64,000 bases of DNA from Caulobacterales bacterium (GCA_019510435.1 JAEKKJ010000007.1:1-64000), one strand, 5' to 3'; counted from the stretch's first letter, positions 32,659 through 43,043 are shown. The notes: generated by a model from the letters alone, not told the origin. Numbers and translations are program-made.

Positions 32659-33537
32659 GTGCTCTGGATCTTCCTGACCATCGCGGCGGCGCCGCTGCAG
32701 GTGGCGCGCAATGCGCTGCAGCGCGGGCTGGTGGGCGACGCCGGCCCGTGGGGCGCGACGCTGGTCCGCTTCCTGTTCGGCCTGCCGTTCTCGCTGGCCA
32801 TGTTCGGAGTGGTGGCCGCGCTGACGCCCGGGGCGCGGCCCGATCCGCACGCGGACTTCTGGACCTGGGTGGTGATCGGCGCGCTCTCGCAGCTCGCGGC
32901 CACCGGCTTCCTGCTGATGGCCATGCACCGCGCCGGCTTCGCGGTGGCGACGGTGATGCAGCAGTCGTCCCTGCCGCTGGCGGCGCTGCTGGGCCTCGTC
33001 CTCGGCGACGTCCTGCCGCCGGCCGCCTGGGTCGGGCTGGCGCTGGCGACGGCCGGGCTGGCGATCCTGTCGTGGCCCAAGGCGGAAGACATGAAGGCGA
33101 GCCTCCAGGGCGCCGGCTTCGGCCTGGGCTCCGGCGTCGCCTTCGCCATCGCCCTGAACAGCTATCGGCGGTCGGGCCTGGCGTTCGAGGTCCACCACCC
33201 GATCTATTCGGCGCTCGCGGGGCTGCTGATCGCCCAGGCGCTGCAGTCGGTGCTGCTGGCGGGCCTGCTCGCGGTGTTCCGGCCGGGCGCGTTGAGGTCG
33301 GTGGCGGCGTCGTGGCGCGCGTCGCTGGGGGCCGGCTTCTTCGGCTCGGCCGCCTCCGCCTGCTGGTTCGGCGCCCTGGCCCTGGCGCCGGCCGGAACCG
33401 TCCGCGCGGTGGGCGTGATCGAGGCGCCCATCGCCGCCGCCGTGGGCCGCCGGCTCTTCCGGGAGCGCCTCTCCGTCCGCCAGTGGGTCGGGGGCGGCCT
33501 CGCCACGGTGGGCGTGCTGCTGACGGTTTGGCGATAG
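32659..33537 (+). CDS. EamA/DMT-family transporter
   Basis: This is a 292-aa inner membrane protein with about ten hydrophobic helices arranged as two EamA repeats. The second repeat ends with GTVRAVGVIEAPIAAAVGRRLF and VGGGLATVGVLLTV, the typical last pair of helices in drug/metabolite transporters. Substrate unknown; relatives often export amino acids or metabolites. GTG 32659 has AAGGAG eight bases upstream, at the edge of the family-2 repeat. It converges with modE, stops 4 bp apart. Confidence 0.86.
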   Translation: MLWIFLTIAAAPLQVARNALQRGLVGDAGPWGATLVRFLFGLPFSLAMFGVVAALTPGARPDPHADFWTWVVIGALSQLAATGFLLMAMHRAGFAVATVMQQSSLPLAALLGLVLGDVLPPAAWVGLALATAGLAILSWPKAEDMKASLQGAGFGLGSGVAFAIALNSYRRSGLAFEVHHPIYSALAGLLIAQALQSVLLAGLLAVFRPGALRSVAASWRASLGAGFFGSAASACWFGALALAPAGTVRAVGVIEAPIAAAVGRRLFRERLSVRQWVGGGLATVGVLLTVWR

Positions 33538-33541
33538 CCGC

Positions 33542-34303
33542 TCAGTCCACCGCCAGGATCACGTGCGGCGCCTTGATCAGCGCCGTCACCGCATCGCCGG
33601 GTTCGATCTCCAGCGACCGGGCGCTCTCGAGAGTGATAGTGGCCGCCAGCGTCTTGCCGGCGCCGATGTCCAGCACGACCTCGCAGTTCACCGCCCCGTC
33701 CTCGCGGCGCGCCACGACGCCCGCGAGCTGGTTGCGGGCCGAGGTGCGCAGGCCCTGGCCCTTGGCCAGGACGACGAAGCTGGACTTGATCAGGGCGATG
33801 GCCGGCCCGCCGACCGCGAGCCCCAGTTCCTCGACGCTGCGGGCGGTGATCACCGCGACGATCTCGGCCCCGCCGCCCAGGTCGAGCGCCACCTCGGCGC
33901 TGACCTCGCCGTGGACGATGCGGGCCACGCGGCCGCGGAGGGCATTGCGCGCACTGGTCTTCATGCCGAGGCTCCAGAAGATGTCCGCGTCGGGGTCGCG
34001 GTCCAGCCGCGCGAGGGCGGCCTGCATCTGGCCCTGCAGGCGGCGAAAGGCGGCCAGCACGCCCTGGCCCCGTGCCGTGACCTCAGCCGCCCCGCCCTTG
34101 GCGCCGCCCGGCGCGGCCGCCACCAGCGGGGTATCGAAGAGGTTGTTCAGCGCCTGCACGGCGTCCCAGGCCGCCTTGTAGGAGAGGCCCACGTCGCGGG
34201 CCGCCGCACTGATCGAGCCCCGCGCGCCGATCGCCTCCAGCAGGGCCATGCGGCCCACCGCCACCCGGGGCAGCCGCACCAGGGCGTCCAGGCCGTCCGC
34301 CAA
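33542..34303 (-). CDS. modE: Molybdate-responsive regulator ModE
   Basis: ModE represses or activates molybdenum genes on binding molybdate. The 253-aa product has an N-terminal winged helix (MALLEAIGARGSISAAARD, LSYKAAWDAVQALNNLF) followed by two TOBE/Mop modules (SARNALRGRVARIVHGEVSAEV and SARNQLAGVVARREDGAVNCEV), the full ModE layout. The start is TTG 34303: GGAGG lies seven bases upstream. Longer readings add residues without family content. A ModE-like operator overlaps this ribosome-binding region, which suggests autoregulation, and modB diverges from it. Confidence 0.9.
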   Translation of the reverse strand: MADGLDALVRLPRVAVGRMALLEAIGARGSISAAARDVGLSYKAAWDAVQALNNLFDTPLVAAAPGGAKGGAAEVTARGQGVLAAFRRLQGQMQAALARLDRDPDADIFWSLGMKTSARNALRGRVARIVHGEVSAEVALDLGGGAEIVAVITARSVEELGLAVGGPAIALIKSSFVVLAKGQGLRTSARNQLAGVVARREDGAVNCEVVLDIGAGKTLAATITLESARSLEIEPGDAVTALIKAPHVILAVD

Positions 34304-34314
34304 TGCCTTTCCTC

Positions 34315-34339
34315 CGATATGCAGTGAAGCTACATAACG
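34315..34339. promoter_or_regulatory. ModE-box-like inverted repeat between modE and modB
   Basis: Read on the minus strand: CGTTATGT, nine bases, GCATATCG. The two 8-bp halves are inverted copies differing at two positions and resemble the E. coli ModE consensus (CGTTATAT ... ATATAACG). It lies immediately upstream of modE and 70 bp before modB, where it could control both. Confidence 0.6.
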
Positions 34340-34409
34340 CGGGATGGCCCGCAGATCACCGCCCATCTCGTCTGCGCCGCACCGCCTCCCCGCAGGGGTA
34401 CGCTGAGAC

Positions 34410-35084
34410 ATGGCGCAGGTGCTCTGGCTGACGGTGAAGCTGGCGACGCTGACCACCTTGATCCTGCTGGCCCTGGCGACCCCGCTGGCGTGGTGGCTGG
34501 CCCGCAGCCGGGCGTGGTGGGCCCAGGTCGCCGGCGCCCTGGCCACCCTGCCGATCGTGCTGCCGCCCAGCGTGCTGGGCTTCTACCTGCTGATCGCCCT
34601 GGGGCCGCGGAGCCCGCTGATGGCGCCGCTGCACGCCTTTGGCGTCCGCACCCTGGCCTTCACCTTCGCCGGCCTGGTGATCGGCTCGGTGATCTATTCC
34701 CTGCCGTTCGCCGTGCAGCCGCTGCGCACCGCCTTCCGCGCGGTGGGCGAGGACCACCTGGACGCGGCGGCCACCCTGGGCGCCTCGGGCCTCTCCACGT
34801 TCTGGCGCGTCGCCCTGCCGCTGGCCGCGCCGGGATATGCCGCCGCGGCGATCCTGACCTTCGCCCACACGGTGGGGGAGTTCGGCGTGGTGCTGATGAT
34901 CGGCGGCGCGATCCCGGGCGTCACCAACGTGCTGTCGGTGGAGATCTATCGGGACGTGGAGGCCCTGGCGTGGGGGCGCGCCCACCTGATGGCGGCGCTG
35001 CTCCTGCTGTTCGGCTTCGTCGTGGTGCTGTCGCTGTTGCGCCTGGAACGGCGCATCGCGCGGCCCGAATTCAACGTTCGGTAG
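34410..35084 (+). CDS. modB: Molybdate ABC transporter permease ModB
   Basis: ModB is the inner-membrane subunit of the high-affinity molybdate importer. The 224-aa protein has about five helices and the binding-protein-dependent permease EAA loop in [47 protein letters not shown] and [15 protein letters not shown] are typical ModB segments. Unusually, no modA or modC is adjacent, and the next gene is mreB. The divergent modE and the operator between support a molybdate (or tungstate) role over sulfate. Confidence 0.9.
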   Translation: MAQVLWLTVKLATLTTLILLALATPLAWWLARSRAWWAQVAGALATLPIVLPPSVLGFYLLIALGPRSPLMAPLHAFGVRTLAFTFAGLVIGSVIYSLPFAVQPLRTAFRAVGEDHLDAAATLGASGLSTFWRVALPLAAPGYAAAAILTFAHTVGEFGVVLMIGGAIPGVTNVLSVEIYRDVEALAWGRAHLMAALLLLFGFVVVLSLLRLERRIARPEFNVR

Positions 35085-35215
35085 ACCGGATTTTGGCCAC
35101 CCGCCGGGATTCTGGCCTTTCCGAGGCGAAAGGGCGCAGACTATTTCGCGCGCGACGCGAAAGCGCATACCTCGCTTTAAGCCTTGAAATGCCCAAATGA
35201 GCAGGGCAGAGGGAC

Positions 35216-36375
<1,160 letters not shown>

Positions 36376-36415
36376 GATGGCGCGTCGGGGGACGCGGTAA
36401 GGGCGAGTTTTCGAG

Positions 36416-37732
36416 ATGTCCTTGAGGGACAACCCGCTCGGCGAACTGAAGGTCCCGCTTACGTGGACGGCCGGCATCGTGTTCATCGTGGTGCTGATCG
36501 CCTCGGTGGCCATCCTGCTGACCGATCGCCGGGAAGGGTTCGACACCGACGCCTATGGCCACCCGCGCACCCTGTCCGACAAGGTCATGGCGCCGGTGGG
36601 CGAGGTGCTGAGCGCACCCGGCCGCTGGACCGGCGCGGGCGTCGACAGCGTCAAGGGCTACTTCTTCGCCGTGTCCGAGAACCAGCGGCTGAAGGCCGAG
36701 CTGAAGGACATGCGCCAGTGGCGCGACGTGGCCATCGCCCTGCGCGACACCAACGAGCGCTACCAGACCCTGCTGGGCCTGAAGACCGACCCCCCGATCC
36801 CCATGGCCACCGCCCGCATCGTCACCGACAGCCGCGGCCCGTTCGCCAACTCCCGCCTGGCCGACGCCGGCTCGGAGAAGGGCATCCTTCCGGGCAACCC
36901 GGTGATGAGCGAGAACGGCCTGGTGGGCCGCATCGTGGGCGTCACCGAGGGAGCCAGCCGCGTGCTGCTGCTGACCGACGTCGCCTCGCGCACGCCCGTC
37001 ATGATCGACCGCACCAACGCCCGGGCCATCCTGACCGGCGACGGCGGCCCCAATCCGCAGCTGGCCTATCTGCGCGGCCTGGATCCGGTGAAGAACGGCG
37101 ACCGGGTGCTGACCTCCGGCGACGGCGGCGTCTTCCCCCGCGGCCTGCCGGTGGGCGTGGCGGTGAAGGGGCTCGACGGGCGCTGGCGGGTGGTGCTGGC
37201 CTCGGACCGCGCGCCGGTGGACTACGTGCGCATCCTGCTGTTCCAGGACTTCACCCAGCTGGTGAACCGCGCCGGCCTCGACCGCGCGCCGCCGCCGCCG
37301 CCGACCCCCGGGGCGTCGACCCTGCCACCGCCTGAGGCTGTGGCCCCGGCGGCGACCGGCGCCGCCAAGCCCGCCGCCAAGCCGGGCGACGGCTCTGCGA
37401 CGAAGCCGGACGACAAGGCGGCGGCGACGCCAGCCAAGTCGTCCACGGACAAGGCGGCGGCCGACAAGCCCGCTGCGTCCAAGGCGGCGACCGCCGACAA
37501 GAAGCCCTCCGAGGGCAAGGCTGCGGAGAAGAAACCGGCCGAAAAGACCCCGGCGGCGGCGAAGGCGACTGCGACCGACAAGAAGCCCGCCGACGGCAAG
37601 ACGGCCGCCAAGCCCTCGGCGAGCGCTGCATCGACGCAGAAGCCCACCGACGCCAAGAAGCCCACCGACGCCAAGAAGCCGACCGACGCCAAGGCCCATG
37701 CGACCAAGCCTGCGGAGCCTGTGCATGGCTAG
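36416..37732 (+). CDS. mreC: Rod-shape-determining protein MreC with long low-complexity tail
   Basis: MreC spans the inner membrane and couples MreB to periplasmic wall enzymes. A membrane helix (WTAGIVFIVVLIASVAILL) is followed by a coiled coil (SENQRLKAELKDMRQW) and the beta-rich core with DAGSEKGILPGNPVMSENGLVGRIVGV. After about residue 290 comes a Pro/Ala/Lys-rich tail of nearly 150 residues ending in three tandem KKPTDA-type repeats. Most MreC proteins lack such a tail. The last 8 bp overlap mreD. Confidence 0.95.
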   Translation: MSLRDNPLGELKVPLTWTAGIVFIVVLIASVAILLTDRREGFDTDAYGHPRTLSDKVMAPVGEVLSAPGRWTGAGVDSVKGYFFAVSENQRLKAELKDMRQWRDVAIALRDTNERYQTLLGLKTDPPIPMATARIVTDSRGPFANSRLADAGSEKGILPGNPVMSENGLVGRIVGVTEGASRVLLLTDVASRTPVMIDRTNARAILTGDGGPNPQLAYLRGLDPVKNGDRVLTSGDGGVFPRGLPVGVAVKGLDGRWRVVLASDRAPVDYVRILLFQDFTQLVNRAGLDRAPPPPPTPGASTLPPPEAVAPAATGAAKPAAKPGDGSATKPDDKAAATPAKSSTDKAAADKPAASKAATADKKPSEGKAAEKKPAEKTPAAAKATATDKKPADGKTAAKPSASAASTQKPTDAKKPTDAKKPTDAKAHATKPAEPVHG

Positions 37733-38243
37733 CCGCGGAGGCGCCCAGCCGCTGACCCCCTGGCGCTGGCTCGGCCTGCCGGCGCTGCAGGCGGCGGGCA
37801 TGACGCTGCTCTTCCTCGCGCCCCTGCGATTCTGGGGCTATGGCCTGCCGGAGCCGGTCTTCGCCCTGCCCGTGGTGTTCGCCTGGGCCGTGATCCGGCC
37901 TTCGATGCTGGCGCCCATGGGCGTGATGGTGCTGGGCCTCTTCCTGGACCTGGTGTGGGGCAGCCCGACCGGGCTGTGGCCGGTGTGCCTGCTGCTGCCC
38001 TACGGCATGGTGCTGGCGGGCCGTGGGATGCTGGCCGGGCAGGGGCGGCTGATGATGTGGGTCTGGTTCGGCGCGGCCACCGCGGTGGCGCTGGGCGCGG
38101 GCTATATCTTCACGATGTTCGACACCCAGAACGCCCCGGACCCGCTGACCGTGGGCTACCAATTCCTCGCCACAGTGATCCTCTATCCGTTCGCGGACCG
38201 GCTGATCGAGCGGTTCGAGGACGCGGACGTGAGGTTCCGCTAA
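37725..38243 (+). CDS. mreD: Rod-shape-determining protein MreD
   Basis: MreD is a small integral membrane partner of MreC. The 172-aa protein has about five hydrophobic helices, including FALPVVFAWAVIRPSMLAP and LGLFLDLVWGSPTGLWPVCL, which contains the family's conserved Asp and Gly positions. ATG 37725 overlaps the end of mreC by 8 bp, which suggests coupling. A reading from an earlier start would fall wholly within mreC. mrdA starts 4 bp after its stop. Confidence 0.9.
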   Translation: MASRGGAQPLTPWRWLGLPALQAAGMTLLFLAPLRFWGYGLPEPVFALPVVFAWAVIRPSMLAPMGVMVLGLFLDLVWGSPTGLWPVCLLLPYGMVLAGRGMLAGQGRLMMWVWFGAATAVALGAGYIFTMFDTQNAPDPLTVGYQFLATVILYPFADRLIERFEDADVRFR

Positions 38244-38247
38244 CGCG

Positions 38248-40233
38248 ATGACCCAACCCGCCATCTTCTTCGAGGAGGTCAACGAGCGGCAGGGCGTGTT
38301 CCACCGCCGCGCCATCCTCCTGGGCGCGTTCGCCGGCCTGGGCCTCGGCGCCCTGGGCGGACGGCTGGGCTACCTGCAGCTGGTGGAGACCCAGCGCTAC
38401 GAGAAGCTGTCGGCCTCCAACCAGTTCAACTTCAAGCTCCTGCCGGCGCCGCGCGGCCTGATCGTCGACCGCAACGGCGCGGTGCTGGCCGCCAACCGCC
38501 CGAACTTCCGGCTGATGGTGGCGCGCGACAAGGGCGTCGATCCCGAGGCCACGCTGAAGACCCTGGCGGAGTACGTGCCGCTGGATGACGCGCGCCAGCG
38601 CCGCTACCTGCGTGAGATCAACGCCGCGCCCAAGCGTGCGCCCGTCCAGATCATGGAAGACATGACCTGGGAGCAGTTCAGCGCCCTGAATGTGCGCGCG
38701 CCCGAGCTGCCTGGAGTCACGGCCGACATGGGCGAGGTGCGGGTCTATCCGCACGGCGGCGCCTTCGCCCACGTGATCGGCTATGTGGCCAAGGTGAACA
38801 AGGAGGATGTGGACGCGGCGGGCCCGAACCCCGACCCGATCATGCTCCACCCCAGCTTCCGGATCGGCAAGCAGGGCGTCGAGAAGGCTTTCGACGTGGC
38901 CCTGCGCGGCAAGGCCGGCGCCCAGAAGGTCGAGGTGGACGCCAACGGCCGCGAGGTGCGCCAGGACCCCAACGGCGACATCCCGGCCGTGCCCGGCAAG
39001 GTCATCGAGCTGACCATCGACGCCGACGTCCAGCTGCGCGCCGAGGAGGTGTTCGGGGCCGAGAGCGGCGCGGCGGTCATGATGGACTGCCGCACCGGCG
39101 ACGTCCTTTGCATGTATTCGGGCCCCAGCTTCGATGCGAACAAGTTCGTCCGCGGGCTGACGGGGGCGGAGTACCGGGAACTGGCGCTCTATGAGCGCAA
39201 GCCGCTGTTCAACAAGGCGCTGACCGCCACCTATCCGCCTGGCTCGACCTTCAAGACCATGGTGGCGCTGGCGGCGCTGGACAGCGGGTACGATCCCAAC
39301 ACCGTCCATTCCTGCGGCAAGACCTGGGCCTGGGGCGGCCGGGTCTGGCACTGCGACCAGGCGCACGGCCCGCAGACGCTGCACACGGCGATCGCCACCT
39401 CCTGCGACATCTATTTCTATCAGTGCGCGCTGGCCGTGGGACCGGACCGGATCGCCAAGGTCGCCAGGGCCTTCGGGCTCGGCCAGACCTTCGACATCGG
39501 CATCCCCGGCCAGAAGCCGGGCCTGGTGCCGGACACCGCCTACAAGCGCCGGGTGTTTCCGAAGGATCCCGTTTGGCACCCGGGCGAGACCCCCAGCATG
39601 GGGATCGGCCAGGGCTATACGCACCTCAACCCGCTGCAGCTTTGCGTGCAGGTGGCGCGCCTGGCCAATCGGCGCAAGGCGCTCCATCCGCGTCTCATCA
39701 AGTCGATCGGCGGGGTCGAGCAGCCGGCCGGCTCGTCGTTCGGTGACCTGCCGTTCAAGCCCGAGCATCTGGAATTCGTCTACAACGGCATGGGCGCGGT
39801 GACGGGCGCGAACGGCGAGCACATCGCCCGCGCGACGGGCTTTGGCCAGGCGGACCTGGGCCTGGGTTCGTTCCTGATGGCGGGGAAGACCGGCACGGCG
39901 CAGTCGCGGGGCTACGGCGGCGGCACCGGCGCCCACGGCGCCGTCGGCGAATGGAGTCTGCGCGACCACGCGTGGTTCATCTGTTTCGCGCCATTCGACA
40001 ATCCGCGGTACGCCATGAGCGTGCTCGTCGAGCACGGCGGCTTCGGCGCGTCGGCCGCCGCGCCCAAGGCGCGCGAGATCATGCGGGTCGCCATGCTCAA
40101 GGATCCCGAGATCACCGCCCAGATCACCAAGCCGGCGCCGCTGCCGGAGGTGCCGCCGGCCGAGCGCAACCAGGACGACCTGCCGGACGGCCCCGAGGCC
40201 GATCCGATTCCGACCCCAGGGCAGCCCACATGA
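38248..40233 (+). CDS. mrdA: Penicillin-binding protein 2 (elongasome transpeptidase)
   Basis: PBP2 is the class B transpeptidase that cross-links lateral wall peptidoglycan with RodA. The 661-aa protein has a short cytoplasmic N-terminus, one membrane helix (LLGAFAGLGLGALGG) and a PBP dimerisation region (PRGLIVDRNGAVLAANRP). The transpeptidase domain carries the active-site SxxK in PPGSTFKTMVAL, an SxN-equivalent SCD in TSCDIYFYQCA, and KTG in MAGKTGTAQSRG. A Pro-rich tail follows. The stop overlaps the rodA start (ATGA). Confidence 0.96.
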   Translation: MTQPAIFFEEVNERQGVFHRRAILLGAFAGLGLGALGGRLGYLQLVETQRYEKLSASNQFNFKLLPAPRGLIVDRNGAVLAANRPNFRLMVARDKGVDPEATLKTLAEYVPLDDARQRRYLREINAAPKRAPVQIMEDMTWEQFSALNVRAPELPGVTADMGEVRVYPHGGAFAHVIGYVAKVNKEDVDAAGPNPDPIMLHPSFRIGKQGVEKAFDVALRGKAGAQKVEVDANGREVRQDPNGDIPAVPGKVIELTIDADVQLRAEEVFGAESGAAVMMDCRTGDVLCMYSGPSFDANKFVRGLTGAEYRELALYERKPLFNKALTATYPPGSTFKTMVALAALDSGYDPNTVHSCGKTWAWGGRVWHCDQAHGPQTLHTAIATSCDIYFYQCALAVGPDRIAKVARAFGLGQTFDIGIPGQKPGLVPDTAYKRRVFPKDPVWHPGETPSMGIGQGYTHLNPLQLCVQVARLANRRKALHPRLIKSIGGVEQPAGSSFGDLPFKPEHLEFVYNGMGAVTGANGEHIARATGFGQADLGLGSFLMAGKTGTAQSRGYGGGTGAHGAVGEWSLRDHAWFICFAPFDNPRYAMSVLVEHGGFGASAAAPKAREIMRVAMLKDPEITAQITKPAPLPEVPPAERNQDDLPDGPEADPIPTPGQPT

Positions 40234-41384
40234 CCGTCTCCGCCCTGACCCGGCCCGGCGAACGCGACCGGCTGATCGTCAAGCTCTCCGAGATCGACTG
40301 GCTGTTCGTGGCCGTGCTGACGCTGATCGCCGGCGCCGGCGGGCTGATGCTGTTCTCCATCGCCGGATCGTCCTGGACGCCCTGGGCCGCGCCGCACCTG
40401 ATCCGCTACGCCCTGCTGCTCGCGATCATGATCGTGCTGGCGGTGCTGGACGTGCGGGTGTGGTTCGCGCTCGCCTATCCGATCTACGGCCTAGGCCTGC
40501 TGCTGCTGGTGGCGGTGGCGGTGCACGGCCAGACGCGCCTGGGCGCCACCCGCTGGCTTGGCGTCGGGCCCTTCAGCTTCCAGCCGTCGGAGGTGATGAA
40601 GATCGGCATCGTGCTGGCGCTGGCGCGGCTCTACCACGGGGCCGGCGCGCAGCGGGCGCGGCTCTCCTGGTGGCTGCTGATCCCGGCGGGCATGATCGCC
40701 GTGCCGGTGCTGCTTGTGGCCAAGCAGCCTGACCTGGGCACCGCCATGCTGATCGCCCTGACCGGGACGGTGATCGTCGTGCTGGCGGGCCTCTCCTGGC
40801 GGGTCATCGCGGTCGGCGTTCTGGGCGCGCTGGCCGTGGCGCCGCCGTTCTTCATGTTCGTGATGCACGACTACCAGCGCGAGCGGATCCTGACCTTCCT
40901 GCACCCCGAGAACGACCCGTCGGGCACCGGCTATCACATCCTGCAGTCGATGATCGCCCTGGGCTCCGGGGGGCTTCTCGGCAAGGGTTACGGCCTGGGC
41001 TCGCAGAGCCAGCTCAACTTCCTGCCCGAGAAACAGACCGACTTCATCTTCGCCACCCTGGCCGAGGAGTTCGGCTTCGTCGGCTGCGTCTCGATCCTGA
41101 TCCTCTATGGCGCCGTGATCTTCATGGCGCTGCGGACCGCCTACCTCAGCCACAGCCACTTCGGCCGTCTGGCCGCTGCGGGTGTGACCGCCACCTTCGC
41201 GCTCTATGTGATGATCAACGGGGCCATGGTCATGGGCCTCGCGCCGGTGGTGGGCGTGCCCATGCCGATGCTCAGCTACGGCGGTACGGTGATGGTGACG
41301 GTGATGGTCGGCTTCGGCCTGGTGCAGTCCGTGCGCGTCCACCGCTACGCCGAGGTGACCAGCGGCAAGGGGACGTTCGTCTAG
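40230..41384 (+). CDS. rodA: SEDS glycosyltransferase RodA
   Basis: RodA polymerises glycan strands for elongation. The 384-aa polytopic protein shows SEDS landmarks: LGATRWLGVGPFSFQPSEVMKIG, VAKQPDLGTAMLIALTG, and FLPEKQTDFIFATLAEEFGFVG with its conserved Glu/Asp-rich loop. PVVGVPMPMLSYGGTVMVT closes the protein. ATG 40230 overlaps the mrdA stop. The gene ends the elongasome operon; its stop overlaps the convergent vapC stop by 3 bp. Confidence 0.96.
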   Translation: MTVSALTRPGERDRLIVKLSEIDWLFVAVLTLIAGAGGLMLFSIAGSSWTPWAAPHLIRYALLLAIMIVLAVLDVRVWFALAYPIYGLGLLLLVAVAVHGQTRLGATRWLGVGPFSFQPSEVMKIGIVLALARLYHGAGAQRARLSWWLLIPAGMIAVPVLLVAKQPDLGTAMLIALTGTVIVVLAGLSWRVIAVGVLGALAVAPPFFMFVMHDYQRERILTFLHPENDPSGTGYHILQSMIALGSGGLLGKGYGLGSQSQLNFLPEKQTDFIFATLAEEFGFVGCVSILILYGAVIFMALRTAYLSHSHFGRLAAAGVTATFALYVMINGAMVMGLAPVVGVPMPMLSYGGTVMVTVMVGFGLVQSVRVHRYAEVTSGKGTFV

Positions 41385-41785
41385 GCCGTTCCGACGTTTG
41401 CGGAGCGGAGCCCCAGGTGACGCCCGAACGGGTCGAAGTCGCGGTCGCTGTAGAGCAGGGCGTGGCCGTCCAGGATGCAGCGCGTCGCGATGAGGGTGTC
41501 GATGGTCTTGCGCACGGTGACGCCGAGTTCGCGTAGCTGGCGAAAGTTCTGCGCCGCGGCGATCGCCACCTCGCGGCCGCCGATCTCGACAAGGTGAAGC
41601 GCGCTGAGGCGCCCCAGGGCCAGATCGAAGGCCGCCTGCGTCCGGAAGCCCTGCAGCACCTCCGTCAGGATCAGGTCCCCGATGGCCAGGTCCTGCTGGC
41701 CGAGCAGTTGGTCGAGCCGTTCCGCCTCCGGAGTCGCCGAGCCGCGGAAGAAGTCGATCCAGACACTGGAATCGACCAGGATCAA
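41381..41785 (-). CDS. vapC: Type II toxin VapC (PIN-domain ribonuclease)
   Basis: VapC toxins are Mg2+-dependent RNases that often cut tRNA or rRNA. The 134-aa PIN domain has the first acidic residue in ILVDSSVWIDFF and a Glu in GDLILTEVLQGF. The late acidic residues are in TIDTLIATRCI and YSDRDFDPFGRHLGL, so the catalytic quartet appears complete. ATG 41785 overlaps the vapB stop as ATGA. The stop overlaps that of rodA, so the module sits exactly at the 3' end of the elongasome cluster. Confidence 0.9.
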   Translation of the reverse strand: MILVDSSVWIDFFRGSATPEAERLDQLLGQQDLAIGDLILTEVLQGFRTQAAFDLALGRLSALHLVEIGGREVAIAAAQNFRQLRELGVTVRKTIDTLIATRCILDGHALLYSDRDFDPFGRHLGLRSANVGTA

Positions 41786-41973
41786 TCGAGGCGCATCGCT
41801 TCGAGGTCGCCGTCCCAGGCGAGTTTGCCGCGCAGATCCCGCAACTGTGCCTGGCGCGCGAGGCGGATCAGTGTGCGCAGTCCGTCCTCGACCACCTCGC
41901 GCTTGGTCCTGGCGCGCGACACCGCGAGCGCCTCGGCCATGAGCGCGTCGTCGATTTCGATATTGGTGCGCAT
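41782..41973 (-). CDS. vapB: Type II antitoxin VapB
   Basis: The 63-aa product begins MRTNIEIDDALMAEALAVSR and continues TKREVVEDGLRTLIRLARQ, the VapB pattern of a DNA-binding ribbon-helix-helix followed by the toxin-wrapping tail (LRGKLAWDGDLEAMRLD). It autoregulates in known systems. An upstream in-frame start would add ten residues without the motif. It precedes vapC with a 4-bp overlap. Confidence 0.9.
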   Translation of the reverse strand: MRTNIEIDDALMAEALAVSRARTKREVVEDGLRTLIRLARQAQLRDLRGKLAWDGDLEAMRLD

Positions 41974-42042
41974 GGATGTGTACTCCAGGGCCGGATCATA
42001 CACATAGGCCCAGGAAGCCGCCGGCGCAATCGCCGGCCGTCC

Positions 42043-43035
42043 TCACACCCGCAGCGCCTGGTCGGTCGCGCGCACCAGGGCGTCGACGATGCCGGGTTCG
42101 GTGGAGGCATGGCCGGCGTCCCAGACCACTTCCATGCGCGCATCCGGCCAGGCGCCCTTGAGCTTCCAGGCGCTCTCCATGGGCGTCACGACGTCGAAGC
42201 GGCCCTGGACGATCCAGCCGGGGATGCCCTTCAGCTTGTCGGCGTTCTCGAGCAGCCAATTGGGGGTCGGGAAGAAGCCGCCGTTGACGAAGAAGTGGCA
42301 CTCGATGCGAGCGAAGGCGATGGCGAAGTCAATCTCGTTGAACTTCGACGGCCGCGCCTCGGGGCCGCGGATCGAGATGGTGTCGCCCTCCCACTGGCTC
42401 CAGGCGGCGGCGGCCTCGGCCTGCACGCGCCGGTCGGGATGGACCAGGCGCTTGTGGTAGGCGGCCATCATGTCGCCGCGCTCGGCCTCGGGGATCGGGG
42501 CGCAGAAGCGGGCCCAGGCGTCCGGGAACATCATCGAGGCGCCGTCCTGATAGAACCAGGCGAGCTCGCGCTGGGTCAGCAGGAAGATGCCCCGCAGCAC
42601 CAGGCTCTCCACCCGCTCCGGGTGGGTGATGGCGTAGGCCAGGGCCAGGGTGGAGCCCCAGGAGCCGCCGAACACGCACCACTTCTCCACGCCCAGGCGC
42701 ACGCGCAGGCGCTCGATGTCCTCGATCAGGGCCCAGGTGGTGTTGTCGTCCAGGCTGGCGTTGGGGCGGCTCTTGCCGCAGCCCCGCTGGTCGAACAGGG
42801 CCATCCGCCACTTTGCGGGGTCGAAGAACCGCCGCATGGTGGGATTGATGGCGCCGCCCGGGCCGCCGTGCAGGATCACGCACGGCTTGCCGTTGGGATT
42901 GCCGCATTCCTCGTAGAACACCTCGTGCGGGCCGCCGGTGGGCAAGAAGCCGCTCGCGAACGGCTCGTTGTCCGGGAACAGGCCGCGCCGGTTCTGGGCG
43001 GTCGAGACGGCGGGCGCGGCGGTGTTTCGGTCCAT
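42043..43035 (-). CDS. pip: Proline iminopeptidase
   Basis: This alpha/beta-hydrolase peptidase (S33) removes N-terminal proline. The 330-aa product has the oxyanion motif HGGPGGAINP and the DQRGCGKSRPNA motif. The nucleophile elbow is GGSWGSTLALAY (Ser), and the late catalytic His and Asp are in VQGRFDVVTP and AGHASTEPG. ATG 43035 follows the usual N-terminal extension (LFPDNEPFASGFLPTG). It is next to an epoxide-hydrolase-like gene on the same strand, separated by 8 bp, so the two are probably co-transcribed. Confidence 0.95.
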   Translation of the reverse strand: MDRNTAAPAVSTAQNRRGLFPDNEPFASGFLPTGGPHEVFYEECGNPNGKPCVILHGGPGGAINPTMRRFFDPAKWRMALFDQRGCGKSRPNASLDDNTTWALIEDIERLRVRLGVEKWCVFGGSWGSTLALAYAITHPERVESLVLRGIFLLTQRELAWFYQDGASMMFPDAWARFCAPIPEAERGDMMAAYHKRLVHPDRRVQAEAAAAWSQWEGDTISIRGPEARPSKFNEIDFAIAFARIECHFFVNGGFFPTPNWLLENADKLKGIPGWIVQGRFDVVTPMESAWKLKGAWPDARMEVVWDAGHASTEPGIVDALVRATDQALRV

Positions 43036-43043
43036 GCGGCCTT

